DNA of 64,000 bases from contig NZ_CP108381.1 in NCBI RefSeq assembly GCF_035956715.1, positions 3,100,001 through 3,164,000 on the forward strand. The letters run 5' to 3'. A program made the translations under genes and the position numbers. Under the pieces are notes generated by a model. The model searched no databases. It was not told the DNA's origin and worked only from the letters and a program-made list of their open reading frames with translations. Source of the stretch: Nocardia sp. NBC_01329. GTDB taxonomy: Bacteria > Actinomycetota > Actinomycetes > Mycobacteriales > Mycobacteriaceae. Positions 19,871 to 28,310 of this stretch are shown in pieces; position 1 is the stretch's first letter, and each line of letters starts with the position of its first letter.

Positions 19871-20049
19871 CTCTCCGACACCCGCGCCCCGCGACGGGGG
19901 TGACCCGGTGGCGTGCCCGCCGCACAACCGCCCTCTGCCCACTGCCAATGCGCTGCTGACAGGTCTGGGGCTACCCCACCGCGCTGGCGACCTGCAGCGG
20001 GTTGGTCGTGATGTTCCGCCGCAACGGTCTCGCTATTGTGTTCGACAGG

Positions 20050-21225
20050 TCAGACGTCCCAGGTGATCGGAAGGCTCTTCACCCCGTAGATGTCCGCTGT
20101 CTCCGGGCGCAGGGCAACCTCTTCGGCCGGGACCGCCAGGCGCAGCGTGGGAAACCTGTTGATCAGCGCTGGAAACGCGACGCGCATCTCGACGCGGGCG
20201 AGCTGAGCTCCCAGGCACAGGTGAGCTCCGTGGCCGAAGGCCAGATGCCCGTCGACTCGTCTGTGGAGGTCAAGGGCGTGGGGGTCGGTGAAGCGCTCGG
20301 GGTCGCGGTTGGCGGTATGGAACGATGCGACGACCACCTGCCCGGCCTCGATCGTCCGGCCGGCCAGCTCTACATCTTCCAGCGCTGCTCTCATGAACGT
20401 CTTGGCGACGCTCAGATACCGCAGCAACTCCTCTATCGCGTGGTCGGTGAGAGCGGGATCGGCACGCAGCGCGGCGAGCTGTTCCGGATGACGCAGAAGC
20501 GCGAATGTGCCCAGGGCCAGCATGTTCGCGGTGGTATCGAGTCCGGCCGCCAGCAGCACCAGAGCCATCCCCCGTAGCTCGTCATCGGTGAGATCGGTGT
20601 CGGTGAGCTCGCTGAGCACGTCGTCGGTGGGGTGTGTGCGCTTGGCGGCAACCAGTGCCGTCAGGTAGTCGTAGGTCGCGGTTACCGCCGCTATCAGGTC
20701 CTCGTCGCTGGTTTCCCCGCTCATGAACGACTCCACGTTCTCCTGGAAGGAGCCCCGGTCCTGGTAGGGCACTCCGAGCAGTTCGCAGATCATGACGGCG
20801 GGAATGGGCCTGGCGAACGCGGTCACCAGATCCGTTGGTGGCCCGGCTTTCTCCATCGCGTCGAGGTGGTCGACGGTGATCCGCTCGATGCGTTCGGTGA
20901 GCAGCCGCATCCGGCGAGCGGTGAACTTGCTCGCCAGCGGCTTCCGATAGCGCCCGTGCTGCGGCTGGTCCATGAGCAGGAACTCACCGGGCGGTGCCGG
21001 AGGGACTTCGACGCCCGGGTAGTCGATGGTCGGGTGGAGCAGGAGCTCCTTACGTGAGCTGAACCGTGAGTCGGCCAGGACGGGTTGGGCCCGGGGCCAG
21101 CAACGGACGCGGCCGCACGCGACACAGGGAAGCTCGACCCTTCCCGGATCGAGACCGGGCAAGGGCAGAGCCCGGCAGCGCCGGGTGACCACTACTCTGT
21201 GATACAGTCTAGTACTACTCAGCAT
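20050..21225 (-). CDS. Cytochrome P450, N-terminus possibly shortened
   Basis: Haem monooxygenase core is intact: I-helix LLAAGLDTTANML with the acid-threonine pair, K-helix EELLRYL (ExxR), and the haem loop FGHGAHLCLGAQLAR with the axial cysteine. ADSRFSSRKELL marks the B-helix region. Upstream of this, families normally show 60-80 residues of recognisable sequence; here only about 45 unrecognisable residues (CRALPLPGLDPGRVELP...) separate it from any start. Candidate starts are GTG 21192, ATG 21225 and an ATG at 21324 that would overlap padR; none has a good ribosome binding site. The 5' part may be damaged. Divergent from the padR operon. Redox partners are not adjacent. Confidence 0.8.
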   Translation of the reverse strand: MLSSTRLYHRVVVTRRCRALPLPGLDPGRVELPCVACGRVRCWPRAQPVLADSRFSSRKELLLHPTIDYPGVEVPPAPPGEFLLMDQPQHGRYRKPLASKFTARRMRLLTERIERITVDHLDAMEKAGPPTDLVTAFARPIPAVMICELLGVPYQDRGSFQENVESFMSGETSDEDLIAAVTATYDYLTALVAAKRTHPTDDVLSELTDTDLTDDELRGMALVLLAAGLDTTANMLALGTFALLRHPEQLAALRADPALTDHAIEELLRYLSVAKTFMRAALEDVELAGRTIEAGQVVVASFHTANRDPERFTDPHALDLHRRVDGHLAFGHGAHLCLGAQLARVEMRVAFPALINRFPTLRLAVPAEEVALRPETADIYGVKSLPITWDV

Positions 21226-21268
21226 TACTGAATAGCGCGTTTCGAGGAAGGGGCCCGCTACGGACAAC

Positions 21269-21586
21269 TTGACGGAGATGTTGAAGGGAACTCTCGAGGG
21301 CTGCGTCCTCGAGATCATCGGCACCGAGGAAACCTACGGATACGCCATCACGCGTCGGCTGAACGAACTCGGTTTCACCGACATCGTCGAAGGCACGGTC
21401 TACGCCATCCTTCTCCGACTGGAGAAGAACGAGCTGGTCGCGGTGTCGAAGCGGCCCTCGGAAGTCGGGCCGGCACGCAAGTTCTTCGCACTAAACGACG
21501 CGGGACGCGAAGAGCTCGCGAAGTTCTGGGCGAAATGGGAATTCGTTTCAGCACGCATCAACGAGCTCAGGGAAAGTGACACATGA
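21269..21586 (+). CDS. PadR-family transcriptional regulator
   Basis: 105 residues in the given frame. PadR winged-helix domain: LKGTLEGCVLEIIG, TYGYAITRRLNELGF, VEGTVYAILLRLEKN, then a coiled C-terminal arm. Homologues usually begin Met-Asp-Asn-Leu-Thr-Glu-Met. Here the same residues are encoded from 21260, but the first codon reads ACG, leaving TTG (21269) or ATG (21278) as starts. The AGGAAGG at 21246-21252 is spaced for 21260. It is followed with an ATGA overlap by two DUF1048 genes, a common PadR partnership. Likely autoregulatory. Confidence 0.88.
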   Translation: MTEMLKGTLEGCVLEIIGTEETYGYAITRRLNELGFTDIVEGTVYAILLRLEKNELVAVSKRPSEVGPARKFFALNDAGREELAKFWAKWEFVSARINELRESDT

Positions 21587-21939
21587 ACTTCTGGGAGACA
21601 ATCACGGGAAGCGATCTCACCAGGGAATACAAGGCCTTCGAGGCCCGGGCCGGTGCTCTTCCGGCCGAATATCGAGCGGCGTGGGAGGAAATCACGACCC
21701 ACCTGTTCGCTCGCTCGGGTGGCACGGGTCGGAACCTGATGCCGATCCTCGACGGCGCACTGGGGCTGCTCGAAGAAGCAGCGTCGGAAGGTCAGCGGGT
21801 CGATGAAGTGCTGGGCGCCGACGTCAAAGGCTTCTGCGCGGCGATCGCCGGCGAAGAAGGCGCCAAGACCTATCGCGACAGATGGCGCGAACAGCTGAAC
21901 AGCAATGTCGCCGAGAAACTGAGCAGGCTGGGAGACTGA
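21583..21939 (+). CDS. DUF1048 protein
   Basis: 118 residues, helical, soluble, no signal or membrane segment. The pattern LTREYKAFEARAGALPAEYRAAWEEI, then a Gly-rich turn, LDGALGLLEEAASEGQ and VLGADVKGFCAAIAGE is that of DUF1048, which almost always sits beside PadR regulators. Its ATG overlaps the padR stop (ATGA), so translation is coupled. Function unknown; the constant linkage suggests a co-regulator or sensor partner. Confidence 0.85.
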   Translation: MNFWETITGSDLTREYKAFEARAGALPAEYRAAWEEITTHLFARSGGTGRNLMPILDGALGLLEEAASEGQRVDEVLGADVKGFCAAIAGEEGAKTYRDRWREQLNSNVAEKLSRLGD

Positions 21940-21940
21940 T

Positions 21941-22261
21941 ATGGGAATTCGCGAAATCATCGAAGGCAAGAAGCAGTGGCGGGCGCACAAGGCACGGGTC
22001 GAGGCGCTCCCACCCGATTACCGGATCGTCTACGAGGAAATCCAGAAATACTTGTTCAAGGTCGGCCCGGTCGATCTCGCCGACGGGAACCTGCTGTCGG
22101 GGCTTGTCGAGTTCTTCGAGGAAGGAGCAACGACCGGTAAAGGGGTCATAGAATTGATCGGCAACGATATCGCAGCCTTCTGCGATGACCTCATAAAGGA
22201 CTCACCGACCTATGCCGACATCTACCACGAGTCCGTCAGCAAGGAAATCGGCAACCGCTGA
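21941..22261 (+). CDS. DUF1048 protein, second copy
   Basis: 106 residues, starting one base after the preceding DUF1048 stop. MGIREIIEGKKQWRAHKARV followed by ALPPDYRIVYEEIQKYLF and LIGNDIAAFCDDLIKD matches the same family as its neighbour; the two are diverged paralogues. The ABC transporter genes that often follow PadR-DUF1048 pairs are absent here, so the operon is a stand-alone three-gene unit. Confidence 0.85.
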   Translation: MGIREIIEGKKQWRAHKARVEALPPDYRIVYEEIQKYLFKVGPVDLADGNLLSGLVEFFEEGATTGKGVIELIGNDIAAFCDDLIKDSPTYADIYHESVSKEIGNR

Positions 22262-22371
22262 CCAGCCCGCTGAGCCGCGCCAGCCCATAGCCGATGACGC
22301 CGAACGCCTCGGTTGCCCTCTCCTCGAAGTCTTCGTCCTGCTTTGTTCCGACAACTCGCAATCCGAACAGG

Positions 22372-24027
22372 TCAGGGAAGACCGAAGGCCAACAGGACAT
22401 TACCCGGCATACCGGTGGTGATCTGTCGGCCGTAACCGGAATTGGTGAACAGCATGCCGTTCGCGACGACGGCGCCATGACCGCTGATACCGCCGCCGAC
22501 ACCCGGCACCCCGTTCACGGTGTGAAAGTGCCGTGCCGTGTTGTATTCCCAGAGGACGGCGCCGGTCTCGGCGGAGAAAACGCGCATCTTGCCATCCAGA
22601 CTGCCCTCGTAGACCAGGCCGGGTGTCGACGAGACGGCGTTCGGCATGGCGAGCTGGCACAGCGGAAGCATCGGAATCGGCGGTGGATCGAACAGGCAAC
22701 CGTGGGCGGGATTCGGCGTGCTCCAGATGACCTCGCCGGTCGCCGGGTGCAGCGCGAAAAGTGTGCCCGGCGTGCCCTGATAAGTGGCGACATATAGGCG
22801 GTGGCCGTCGTAGCTGGCACCCCATTGGATACCTTGCAGTGACTCCGACCCCGGGATGGGCAGCACCGGTGTCGGCGTGTTCAACCTGGTCTGCCAGACG
22901 ATCTCGCCGGTGACGGCGTCGAGCAGATGGTAGACACCGCTCTTCTGGCCCGCGCCGACGACCGAGCGGTCACCGATCTCGAAAATGTTCGGCTGCGAAC
23001 CGAAGTCGAAATCGTGACCGGGCTCGGGGCAGTTGCCGCCCGGAGGCGGATAGGTGCAGCGGCCGTTCCAGGGGGCTTCCCCGGGAGTCATCCGGCGGAC
23101 CCACCGGGCGGTTCCGGTGTCGATGTCCAGCGCGCCGATCGCTTCCGCACCCTCGGGACGACCGGTGTAGGGGTTGCCCGCGGTGTAGTACAGCGTGCGC
23201 GACTCCGGGTGGATCGTGGGTGACGACCACACCGGCGCACCGCTGGGGGCAAATGGCGGCGACCCACTGGGGGTCGGCTCCGGTGGCGGAATCGTGTAGT
23301 GCTGCCATCGCACGTTGCCGGTCGCGGCGTCGAGTGCAACAACACTTCCCCGGAAGGTGCAACACGGGTACAGGTCGCTGGTGGCGGTACCCAGCTCTTG
23401 ACTGGACACACCGACATAGACGTGACCGTCGAACACGAGGGGTGAACCGGTGATGATCGCGTAACGATGGTTGTCCAGTTGACGGACCCAGCGCTGGGCA
23501 CCGGTCTGTGCATCGAGAGCCCACATCCTGGCCGAGTTGTCGCCGAAGTAAACCGTTCCATCGACGACCGCGGGCCCGTTGCGCAGCCCGTACGTCGGGA
23601 GGTTTCCGCCGAGGGGTGTCTCGGCTCGGAACGACCACCGGATCGCACCGGTATGCACGTCCAGCGCATAGAACGTCCCGTTGCGGCCGCCGACGTAAAC
23701 GGTTCCGTCCACGACTGCCGGCTGGCTGGAAGCGGCGATCGAGTCGGGGAACGCGAACGCCCACTTCAGCTGCAACGAGGACACTGTGGCCGCCGTGAGA
23801 GCGGTCTCGTGTGGATTGTGCCGGGAACCGGCAAGGTCGAACTGCCACATCGGCCAATCATCATCGGTGCCGACAGGTGGCGCGGCGCTCACGACGCTGG
23901 CGTTCGGCACCAGCAGGACAGCCGCGGCCACAAGGATCGGTAACCGCAAAAACGCTGTCTTCCACAGTCCGAATGCCCAAGCCGCGAAGGTCATTGCCAA
24001 AGTATTTCCATGCCAAAGTCTCTTCAT
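22372..24027 (-). CDS. Secreted PQQ-type beta-propeller (polyvinyl-alcohol-dehydrogenase-like) protein
   Basis: 551 residues. Signal segment near residues 15-48 (LRLPILVAAAVLLVPNASVVSA). The mature part consists of repeated propeller blades with the tryptophan-docking form GxxYALDxxTGxxxW (FYALDVHTGAIRW, MWALDAQTGAQRW, VVALDAATGNVRW, LFALHPATGEVIW), as in quinoprotein alcohol dehydrogenases and PVA dehydrogenase. There is an isolated Cys-Cys pair (LYPCCTFRG). No cytochrome c motif. Whether PQQ is bound is uncertain; many such propellers lack it. The start ATG at 24027 lies in a three-fold repeat that offers several similar start contexts. Confidence 0.8.
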   Translation of the reverse strand: MKRLWHGNTLAMTFAAWAFGLWKTAFLRLPILVAAAVLLVPNASVVSAAPPVGTDDDWPMWQFDLAGSRHNPHETALTAATVSSLQLKWAFAFPDSIAASSQPAVVDGTVYVGGRNGTFYALDVHTGAIRWSFRAETPLGGNLPTYGLRNGPAVVDGTVYFGDNSARMWALDAQTGAQRWVRQLDNHRYAIITGSPLVFDGHVYVGVSSQELGTATSDLYPCCTFRGSVVALDAATGNVRWQHYTIPPPEPTPSGSPPFAPSGAPVWSSPTIHPESRTLYYTAGNPYTGRPEGAEAIGALDIDTGTARWVRRMTPGEAPWNGRCTYPPPGGNCPEPGHDFDFGSQPNIFEIGDRSVVGAGQKSGVYHLLDAVTGEIVWQTRLNTPTPVLPIPGSESLQGIQWGASYDGHRLYVATYQGTPGTLFALHPATGEVIWSTPNPAHGCLFDPPPIPMLPLCQLAMPNAVSSTPGLVYEGSLDGKMRVFSAETGAVLWEYNTARHFHTVNGVPGVGGGISGHGAVVANGMLFTNSGYGRQITTGMPGNVLLAFGLP

Positions 24028-24041
24028 GCCAAGGTCTTTCC
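23993..24041 (+). repeat. Three imperfect 16-17 bp tandem repeats over a start site
   Basis: Consecutive units ATTGCCAAAGTATTTCC, ATGCCAAAGTCTCTTC and ATGCCAAGGTCTTTCC. On the minus strand each unit yields CTTTGGCATG or CTTGGCATG, so the propeller-protein start context is tripled. Confidence 0.75.
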
Positions 24042-24470
24042 GTCTCGGTGATCGAATCTTCCCACTCCTGAGGCCGGCGATTTTCAGGCCGAGGACGAAT
24101 TGTCGGAATTGTTATCTGCGCCGGCCCCGGACTCTCCCGAAGTCGGCGCCAGGTCGACCGTCGCCGGACGATGGCTCGGTCAGGTATGGGCTTGCTGATG
24201 TGTGGACGTTTGTCGAGGTACCGGCCGGGTCGTCCTCGGCCGGCGGCGAAGTGCACATCGATATCGCGGACACCGGGAAGCGACACCTACTGCGGTATAT
24301 CGAGGGTGCCCGCAGCCGGAGACAGAGCCGATCGTCATATCGGCGTGGCCATCGCAGATCTCGCCGCTGACAGGTCCCGCACGGCTCTGCTGAACCTCGA
24401 CATCCAGCGACACCAGGGGTACATTCTGTTTATTCGGATTTACGGATTTACGGACTTTCAGGAGATCGAG
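24042..24470. other. Non-coding stretch, no gene recognised
   Basis: About 430 bases between the divergent propeller and serine-hydrolase genes. No open frame here has a ribosome binding site or a recognised family. Just before 24470 the composition becomes AT-richer (TATTCGGATTTACGGATTT), suggesting the promoter of the hydrolase gene. Confidence 0.5.
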
Positions 24471-25499
24471 ATGTTGCGCAAGCTCACCATGGTCGTCGTG
24501 GCAGCGCTGCCTGTGCTCGCGGGATGCACCAGCGATGCGATCGGGGACCACCCGTGCGCTCCGATCCCGGCCCCGGGGGTCACGTCGGCCGAGGGATGGC
24601 TGGGCCGGATCAGCGCGGAGCCGGACAATATCTCGATCGCCGTCGACGACGGAAAAGGACATACTGCCGGTCGGCGCGGCGACGACCAGCAACCCATCGC
24701 GTCGGCAATGAAGGTCGTCCCACTCGCTGCCTATGCCCGGGCCGTCGCGACCGGAACACTCGACCCGCAGGAACGCGTTCCCGTCACCGAATGGGAGCGC
24801 TGGTACCTGCCGGGCACCGACGGCGGGGCCCACGAACAGGCGCGAACCCGGATGCCCGGCGATACGGTCACTCTCGACCAGATGGTCAGCGCGATGATTC
24901 GCGAAAGCGACAACGCTGTCCCCGACTACCTGCGCGACCGCCTCGGCGACCGAGCACTGGCCGAGGCGGCCGAAGCGGGTGGGTGGGACGACTATTCACC
25001 CTCGACGAAGCTGGGCGATGTGATCCGCTTGCTCGAGCCGGGGACAGTCGACGTCTGGTCGGCAGCGCGCCGCTATGCCGCCGACCCGGTGTACCGAGAG
25101 ATGATGCGGTCGAGACCGTTGCCGCCTTACCCCGTTCAAGCGTCGTGGGCCGACACCACACCCACCGCATCGGCACACCAGCTCGCATCGATGCACCGTT
25201 CGATCGCCACCGGCAGCTTCGGGCCGGGGACAGATATCGCACGGGGACAACTGGAATGGCTTCCCGCGCCGGACGGGTACGTGGCGATGGGATTGAAGGG
25301 GGGTTCGTTTCCCGGCGTGCTGGCCGATGCGTTCTATCTACGCCGCGCCGACGGTACCGCCGCGACCGCCGTTCTGCTCGATCGTCGCATGCCCGAGACC
25401 ACATGGCTCACCGCGCTGCAGACTCTGAGTGAACAGGAAGTGCTCATCCGCGCCATGATGGAACCGGAGATGCTGCGCCGATTAACGTGTTCGCTATGA
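24471..25499 (+). CDS. Serine beta-lactamase-like hydrolase, lipoprotein
   Basis: 342 residues from the ATG at 24471, with AGGAG upstream. Signal and lipobox VVAALPVLAGC give a lipid-anchored exported protein. The three class A beta-lactamase/PBP-fold motifs are present in order: SAMK (Ser-x-x-Lys), SDN in RESDNAVPDYL, and KGG in LKGGSFPG. It could be a class A-like beta-lactamase or a related esterase/peptidase; the omega-loop glutamate is not obvious, so resistance should not be assumed. It overlaps the next gene by four bases. Confidence 0.82.
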   Translation: MLRKLTMVVVAALPVLAGCTSDAIGDHPCAPIPAPGVTSAEGWLGRISAEPDNISIAVDDGKGHTAGRRGDDQQPIASAMKVVPLAAYARAVATGTLDPQERVPVTEWERWYLPGTDGGAHEQARTRMPGDTVTLDQMVSAMIRESDNAVPDYLRDRLGDRALAEAAEAGGWDDYSPSTKLGDVIRLLEPGTVDVWSAARRYAADPVYREMMRSRPLPPYPVQASWADTTPTASAHQLASMHRSIATGSFGPGTDIARGQLEWLPAPDGYVAMGLKGGSFPGVLADAFYLRRADGTAATAVLLDRRMPETTWLTALQTLSEQEVLIRAMMEPEMLRRLTCSL

Positions 25500-25954
25500 C
25501 CGATGTCGATGCGAAACTCGCCGAGTTGGAGGCCCGAATCGAGGCGCTGGAGGGGCAGCCGCGGCCCGGCGACGCTGCCGCCCACGGGTCCATCGAATAT
25601 CGCGGTCACGTCGATTTCGCCGGCGAGGTCAACTGGACCATCCGATACAGCGCGGCAGCGGTGCTCCAACTATCCGCCACTGCCCGTGGGGAAGTACTGG
25701 CCGCGCTGGGACATCCGGTTCGGCTGGCGCTGGTCCAGTTACTGCTCGACGGCCCGTGCACCGGGACCGAGATGGCCGAAGCCGTCGGCCTCACCTCCAC
25801 CGGGCAGCTGTATCACCATGTGCGCGCGCTGTCGTCGGCCGGAATCATCGAACAGCACAGCCGCGCCACCTATCAGATACCGCCGCCGAAAGTCGTTCCG
25901 GTACTGGTGTTGATGACCGCAGCGGCCGATATCGCCGACCTTCTCGGCCGCTGA
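25496..25954 (+). CDS. ArsR-type winged-helix regulator
   Basis: 152 residues; the ATG at 25496 overlaps the upstream hydrolase stop (ATGA). A short N-terminal coiled coil (KLAELEARIEALEG) and a central strand-rich segment precede a winged-helix domain: LAALGHPVRLALVQLLLDGP, TEMAEAVGLTSTGQLYHHVRAL, HSRATYQIPP. No obvious metal-binding cysteine motif. Coupled translation with a beta-lactamase-like lipoprotein suggests it regulates that gene, an unusual pairing. Confidence 0.82.
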   Translation: MTDVDAKLAELEARIEALEGQPRPGDAAAHGSIEYRGHVDFAGEVNWTIRYSAAAVLQLSATARGEVLAALGHPVRLALVQLLLDGPCTGTEMAEAVGLTSTGQLYHHVRALSSAGIIEQHSRATYQIPPPKVVPVLVLMTAAADIADLLGR

Positions 25955-26024
25955 TCAAGCCGCACGCGGTCGCCAGGCGGTGGTGGCTGACAATTCCAGC
26001 ACCTTGCTCTCGGTCTCGGTGTCC

Positions 26025-26684
26025 TCACCTGCCCGTGATCGCATGGTGAATGATCTGTGCCATGACCTTCTGTGTTTCTGTCGTGGCGATGCCCTCGGTC
26101 TGCATTCCCTTCTGATGTGCCGCGACGTGTGCGAGCATCGACACCAGTACTGCCCCGATGGCTCGCGGCTCCGCCGAGGTCGTTTCACCGCTGTGCGCAC
26201 GGCACCTGCCGGCGGCACGGGTGATCTCGTCGGTGACCTCGCTGAGAAACCGGAGACGCAATTCGTAGAAGCGCCGATCACCCTCAGCGAGGAAAATGTC
26301 GAGCACCCGGAGTACTGCCATGTGCTCCGCCCAGAACGAGAGGAATTCCGACGCGAGTGCCTCGGAGGAGGCATACGCCGACGGCCCACTCCAGTCGGTC
26401 TCCCGGACGATCTTTGTCATACGTCCCCCCTCGTCGATGACGAGCCTCACCAGTTCCAGTGCAGCCGAGGCTATATCCGGGAAGTACTGATAGAAGGTCG
26501 CGGTACTCGTCTGTGCCTCGGTGGCGATATCCGCCACCGTGATCTCGTGGTACCTGTGCACCTGAAGTAATGCGGACGTCGAATCCAGCAACTTTGTGCG
26601 CGTCGCCAGGCCCCGAGCCCGAGGTACGCGACCGTCGCTGGCTTTGACGTGTTGGGTATCGGGGCCAGAAGTGTCCGGCGACAT
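26025..26684 (-). CDS. TetR-family regulator
   Basis: About 219 residues from the ATG at 26684; the longer frame to 26780 runs into the neighbour. N-terminal helix-turn-helix with ITVADIATEAQTSTATFYQYF, then an all-helical ligand domain including FLSFWAEHMAVLRVLDIFL. It is the last minus-strand gene of the thiolase/CoA-ligase cluster, 28 bases after the OB-fold gene, so it probably senses a CoA thioester or the imported substrate. GGGA lies upstream of the start. Confidence 0.85.
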   Translation of the reverse strand: MSPDTSGPDTQHVKASDGRVPRARGLATRTKLLDSTSALLQVHRYHEITVADIATEAQTSTATFYQYFPDIASAALELVRLVIDEGGRMTKIVRETDWSGPSAYASSEALASEFLSFWAEHMAVLRVLDIFLAEGDRRFYELRLRFLSEVTDEITRAAGRCRAHSGETTSAEPRAIGAVLVSMLAHVAAHQKGMQTEGIATTETQKVMAQIIHHAITGR

Positions 26685-26712
26685 ACTGAAATGTTCCCTT
26701 CGATCGACCGCA

Positions 26713-27147
26713 CTACTCGTGCACGACATAGGCGGGTGGATTCTCACATAAACGGAACCTCGGTAGCGTGGCACCGTCATCGGGCTGCTCCTCGAAGAAC
26801 ACCTCTACACGCATGCCGATTTCGGCGCGTGCGGTGTCCTCGGCGGGCAGGTCGCTGACCATACGAACTCCCTCATCGAGTTCGATGGTGGCACAGACAT
26901 ACGGCACCCGATCGACCCAAGCGGGATGGAAGGCCCGGTGAGTGACGGTGAACGTGAAGATCGTGCCGCGCCCGCTGACCGGGGTCCATTGCCAATCCGC
27001 GCTGTGACAGTCCGGGCACAGCACCCGAGGGTAGTGGCGATACACACGGCAGGCGGTACATCGCTGTACCACCAATTCGTGACGGCGCGCGGCCTCCCAG
27101 AAGCCGCGAGTCAGAGAGGTGGGCTCCGGCGCCGGACGCGGCATCAT
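26713..27147 (-). CDS. OB-fold Zn-ribbon protein (DUF35), thiolase partner
   Basis: 144 residues from the ATG at 27147, which overlaps the thiolase stop (ATGA). A rubredoxin-like zinc ribbon (CTACRVYRHYPRVLCPDC) precedes an OB-fold (TIFTFTVTHRAFHPAWVDRVPYVCATIEL). These proteins form complexes with thiolases or lyases of steroid and aromatic side-chain degradation and stabilise or channel acyl-CoA. The coupling to the thiolase upstream supports this. Confidence 0.9.
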   Translation of the reverse strand: MMPRPAPEPTSLTRGFWEAARRHELVVQRCTACRVYRHYPRVLCPDCHSADWQWTPVSGRGTIFTFTVTHRAFHPAWVDRVPYVCATIELDEGVRMVSDLPAEDTARAEIGMRVEVFFEEQPDDGATLPRFRLCENPPAYVVHE

Positions 27148-28310
27148 GACGCACGTCGCAAGGACAGGACGGCACCGTCGAAGAAGTTGCCCTCGTTCAC
27201 CACCAGGATGTTCTCGCATCCGTCGACTTGCCGGGCCGGCTCCACTTCGTCTCTGAGTTGGCGGACACCCTCGATAATGTGGTTCATACCCGATACGTGC
27301 GCCTCCGAGAGCGCACCTCCATGGGGGTTGACGGGAGTGCGTCCGTCCAGACGGATATGGCCCTCCTCTACATAGGGTCCGCCTTCACCCATGCCCACCA
27401 CCCCGAGCGCCTCCAGTGCGGCGATAACATACCAGGTGAATCCCTCGTGAATTATCAGACAATCTGCATCCGTCACGTGCATACCCGCCATCCCCAGTGC
27501 GCGGCGGGCAGCAACCCCTATCGCGGGCACACCGGCGACGTGCGGCTTCTGCGTGATCGACGTCGGCGAATCGCTATGGGATATACCCACTCCCGATATC
27601 AGGACAGGCGGTTTTCGAAGATCCCGGCCGCGCTCGGCACTGACGATCACGAGTGCTCCCGCCCCGTCGGATTCCAATGAACAGTCGAACAAGCGGAACG
27701 GTGAGGTGATCATCCTCGAGTTCTGGTGATCGGCCAGCGTCATGGGCTTGCCGTACATGAGCGCACGCTCGTTCAAGTTGGCGTTCGCGCGGCTGTTCAC
27801 CGCCACATGGCCGAGTTGTTCACTGGTTGTGCCGAACTCGTGCATGTGGCGCTGGGCCGCTTGCGCGAACCATTGTGCAGCGCCGATGTTTCCGAGCGGA
27901 AACTCGAACTCGCGGACGGTCGCCATCGAGGCCGCGGTGACGGCCTTGCCGGTCGACACCCGTTCACCGGAATATCCACGTCGACCGGCCGGGATCAGGA
28001 CGCATGAGGCCACGCCCGTCGAGATCGCCATGCAGGCGTTCTGCACCGAGGCGATCAGGCTTGCGCCGCCGAGCTGGACCGAGGTGCTGAACGCCAGGTC
28101 CCGCAGACCGAGGTTGACGATGAAGTCCTCGACCGTGCCCTGAGCCAGCGAACTGGGAATGACTCCGTCGACGTCGGCTACCGTCAGCCCGGCATCGTCC
28201 AGCGCGCGCCGGCACGCCTCCAAGTGCAGCTCGAGCGTCGATCTGTCTGTTCCTCGGGTGTACACCGTCTGTCCGACTCCGACGATTGCGCACTGCGCGG
28301 TCAGAGTCAT
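27144..28310 (-). CDS. Thiolase (SCP-x / lipid-transfer type)
   Basis: 388 residues. Two-domain thiolase fold; IVGVGQTVYTRG start, DGAGALVIVSAERG mid-region, and PVNPHGGALSEAHVSGM with the C-terminal catalytic histidine. The nucleophile-region loop reads QLGGASLIASVQNACMAIS, different from classical CxS motifs, as in SCP-x-type and partner-dependent thiolases. Probably cleaves or retro-condenses an acyl-CoA with the OB-fold protein. Four-base overlaps link it to genes on both sides. Confidence 0.88.
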   Translation of the reverse strand: MTLTAQCAIVGVGQTVYTRGTDRSTLELHLEACRRALDDAGLTVADVDGVIPSSLAQGTVEDFIVNLGLRDLAFSTSVQLGGASLIASVQNACMAISTGVASCVLIPAGRRGYSGERVSTGKAVTAASMATVREFEFPLGNIGAAQWFAQAAQRHMHEFGTTSEQLGHVAVNSRANANLNERALMYGKPMTLADHQNSRMITSPFRLFDCSLESDGAGALVIVSAERGRDLRKPPVLISGVGISHSDSPTSITQKPHVAGVPAIGVAARRALGMAGMHVTDADCLIIHEGFTWYVIAALEALGVVGMGEGGPYVEEGHIRLDGRTPVNPHGGALSEAHVSGMNHIIEGVRQLRDEVEPARQVDGCENILVVNEGNFFDGAVLSLRRAS

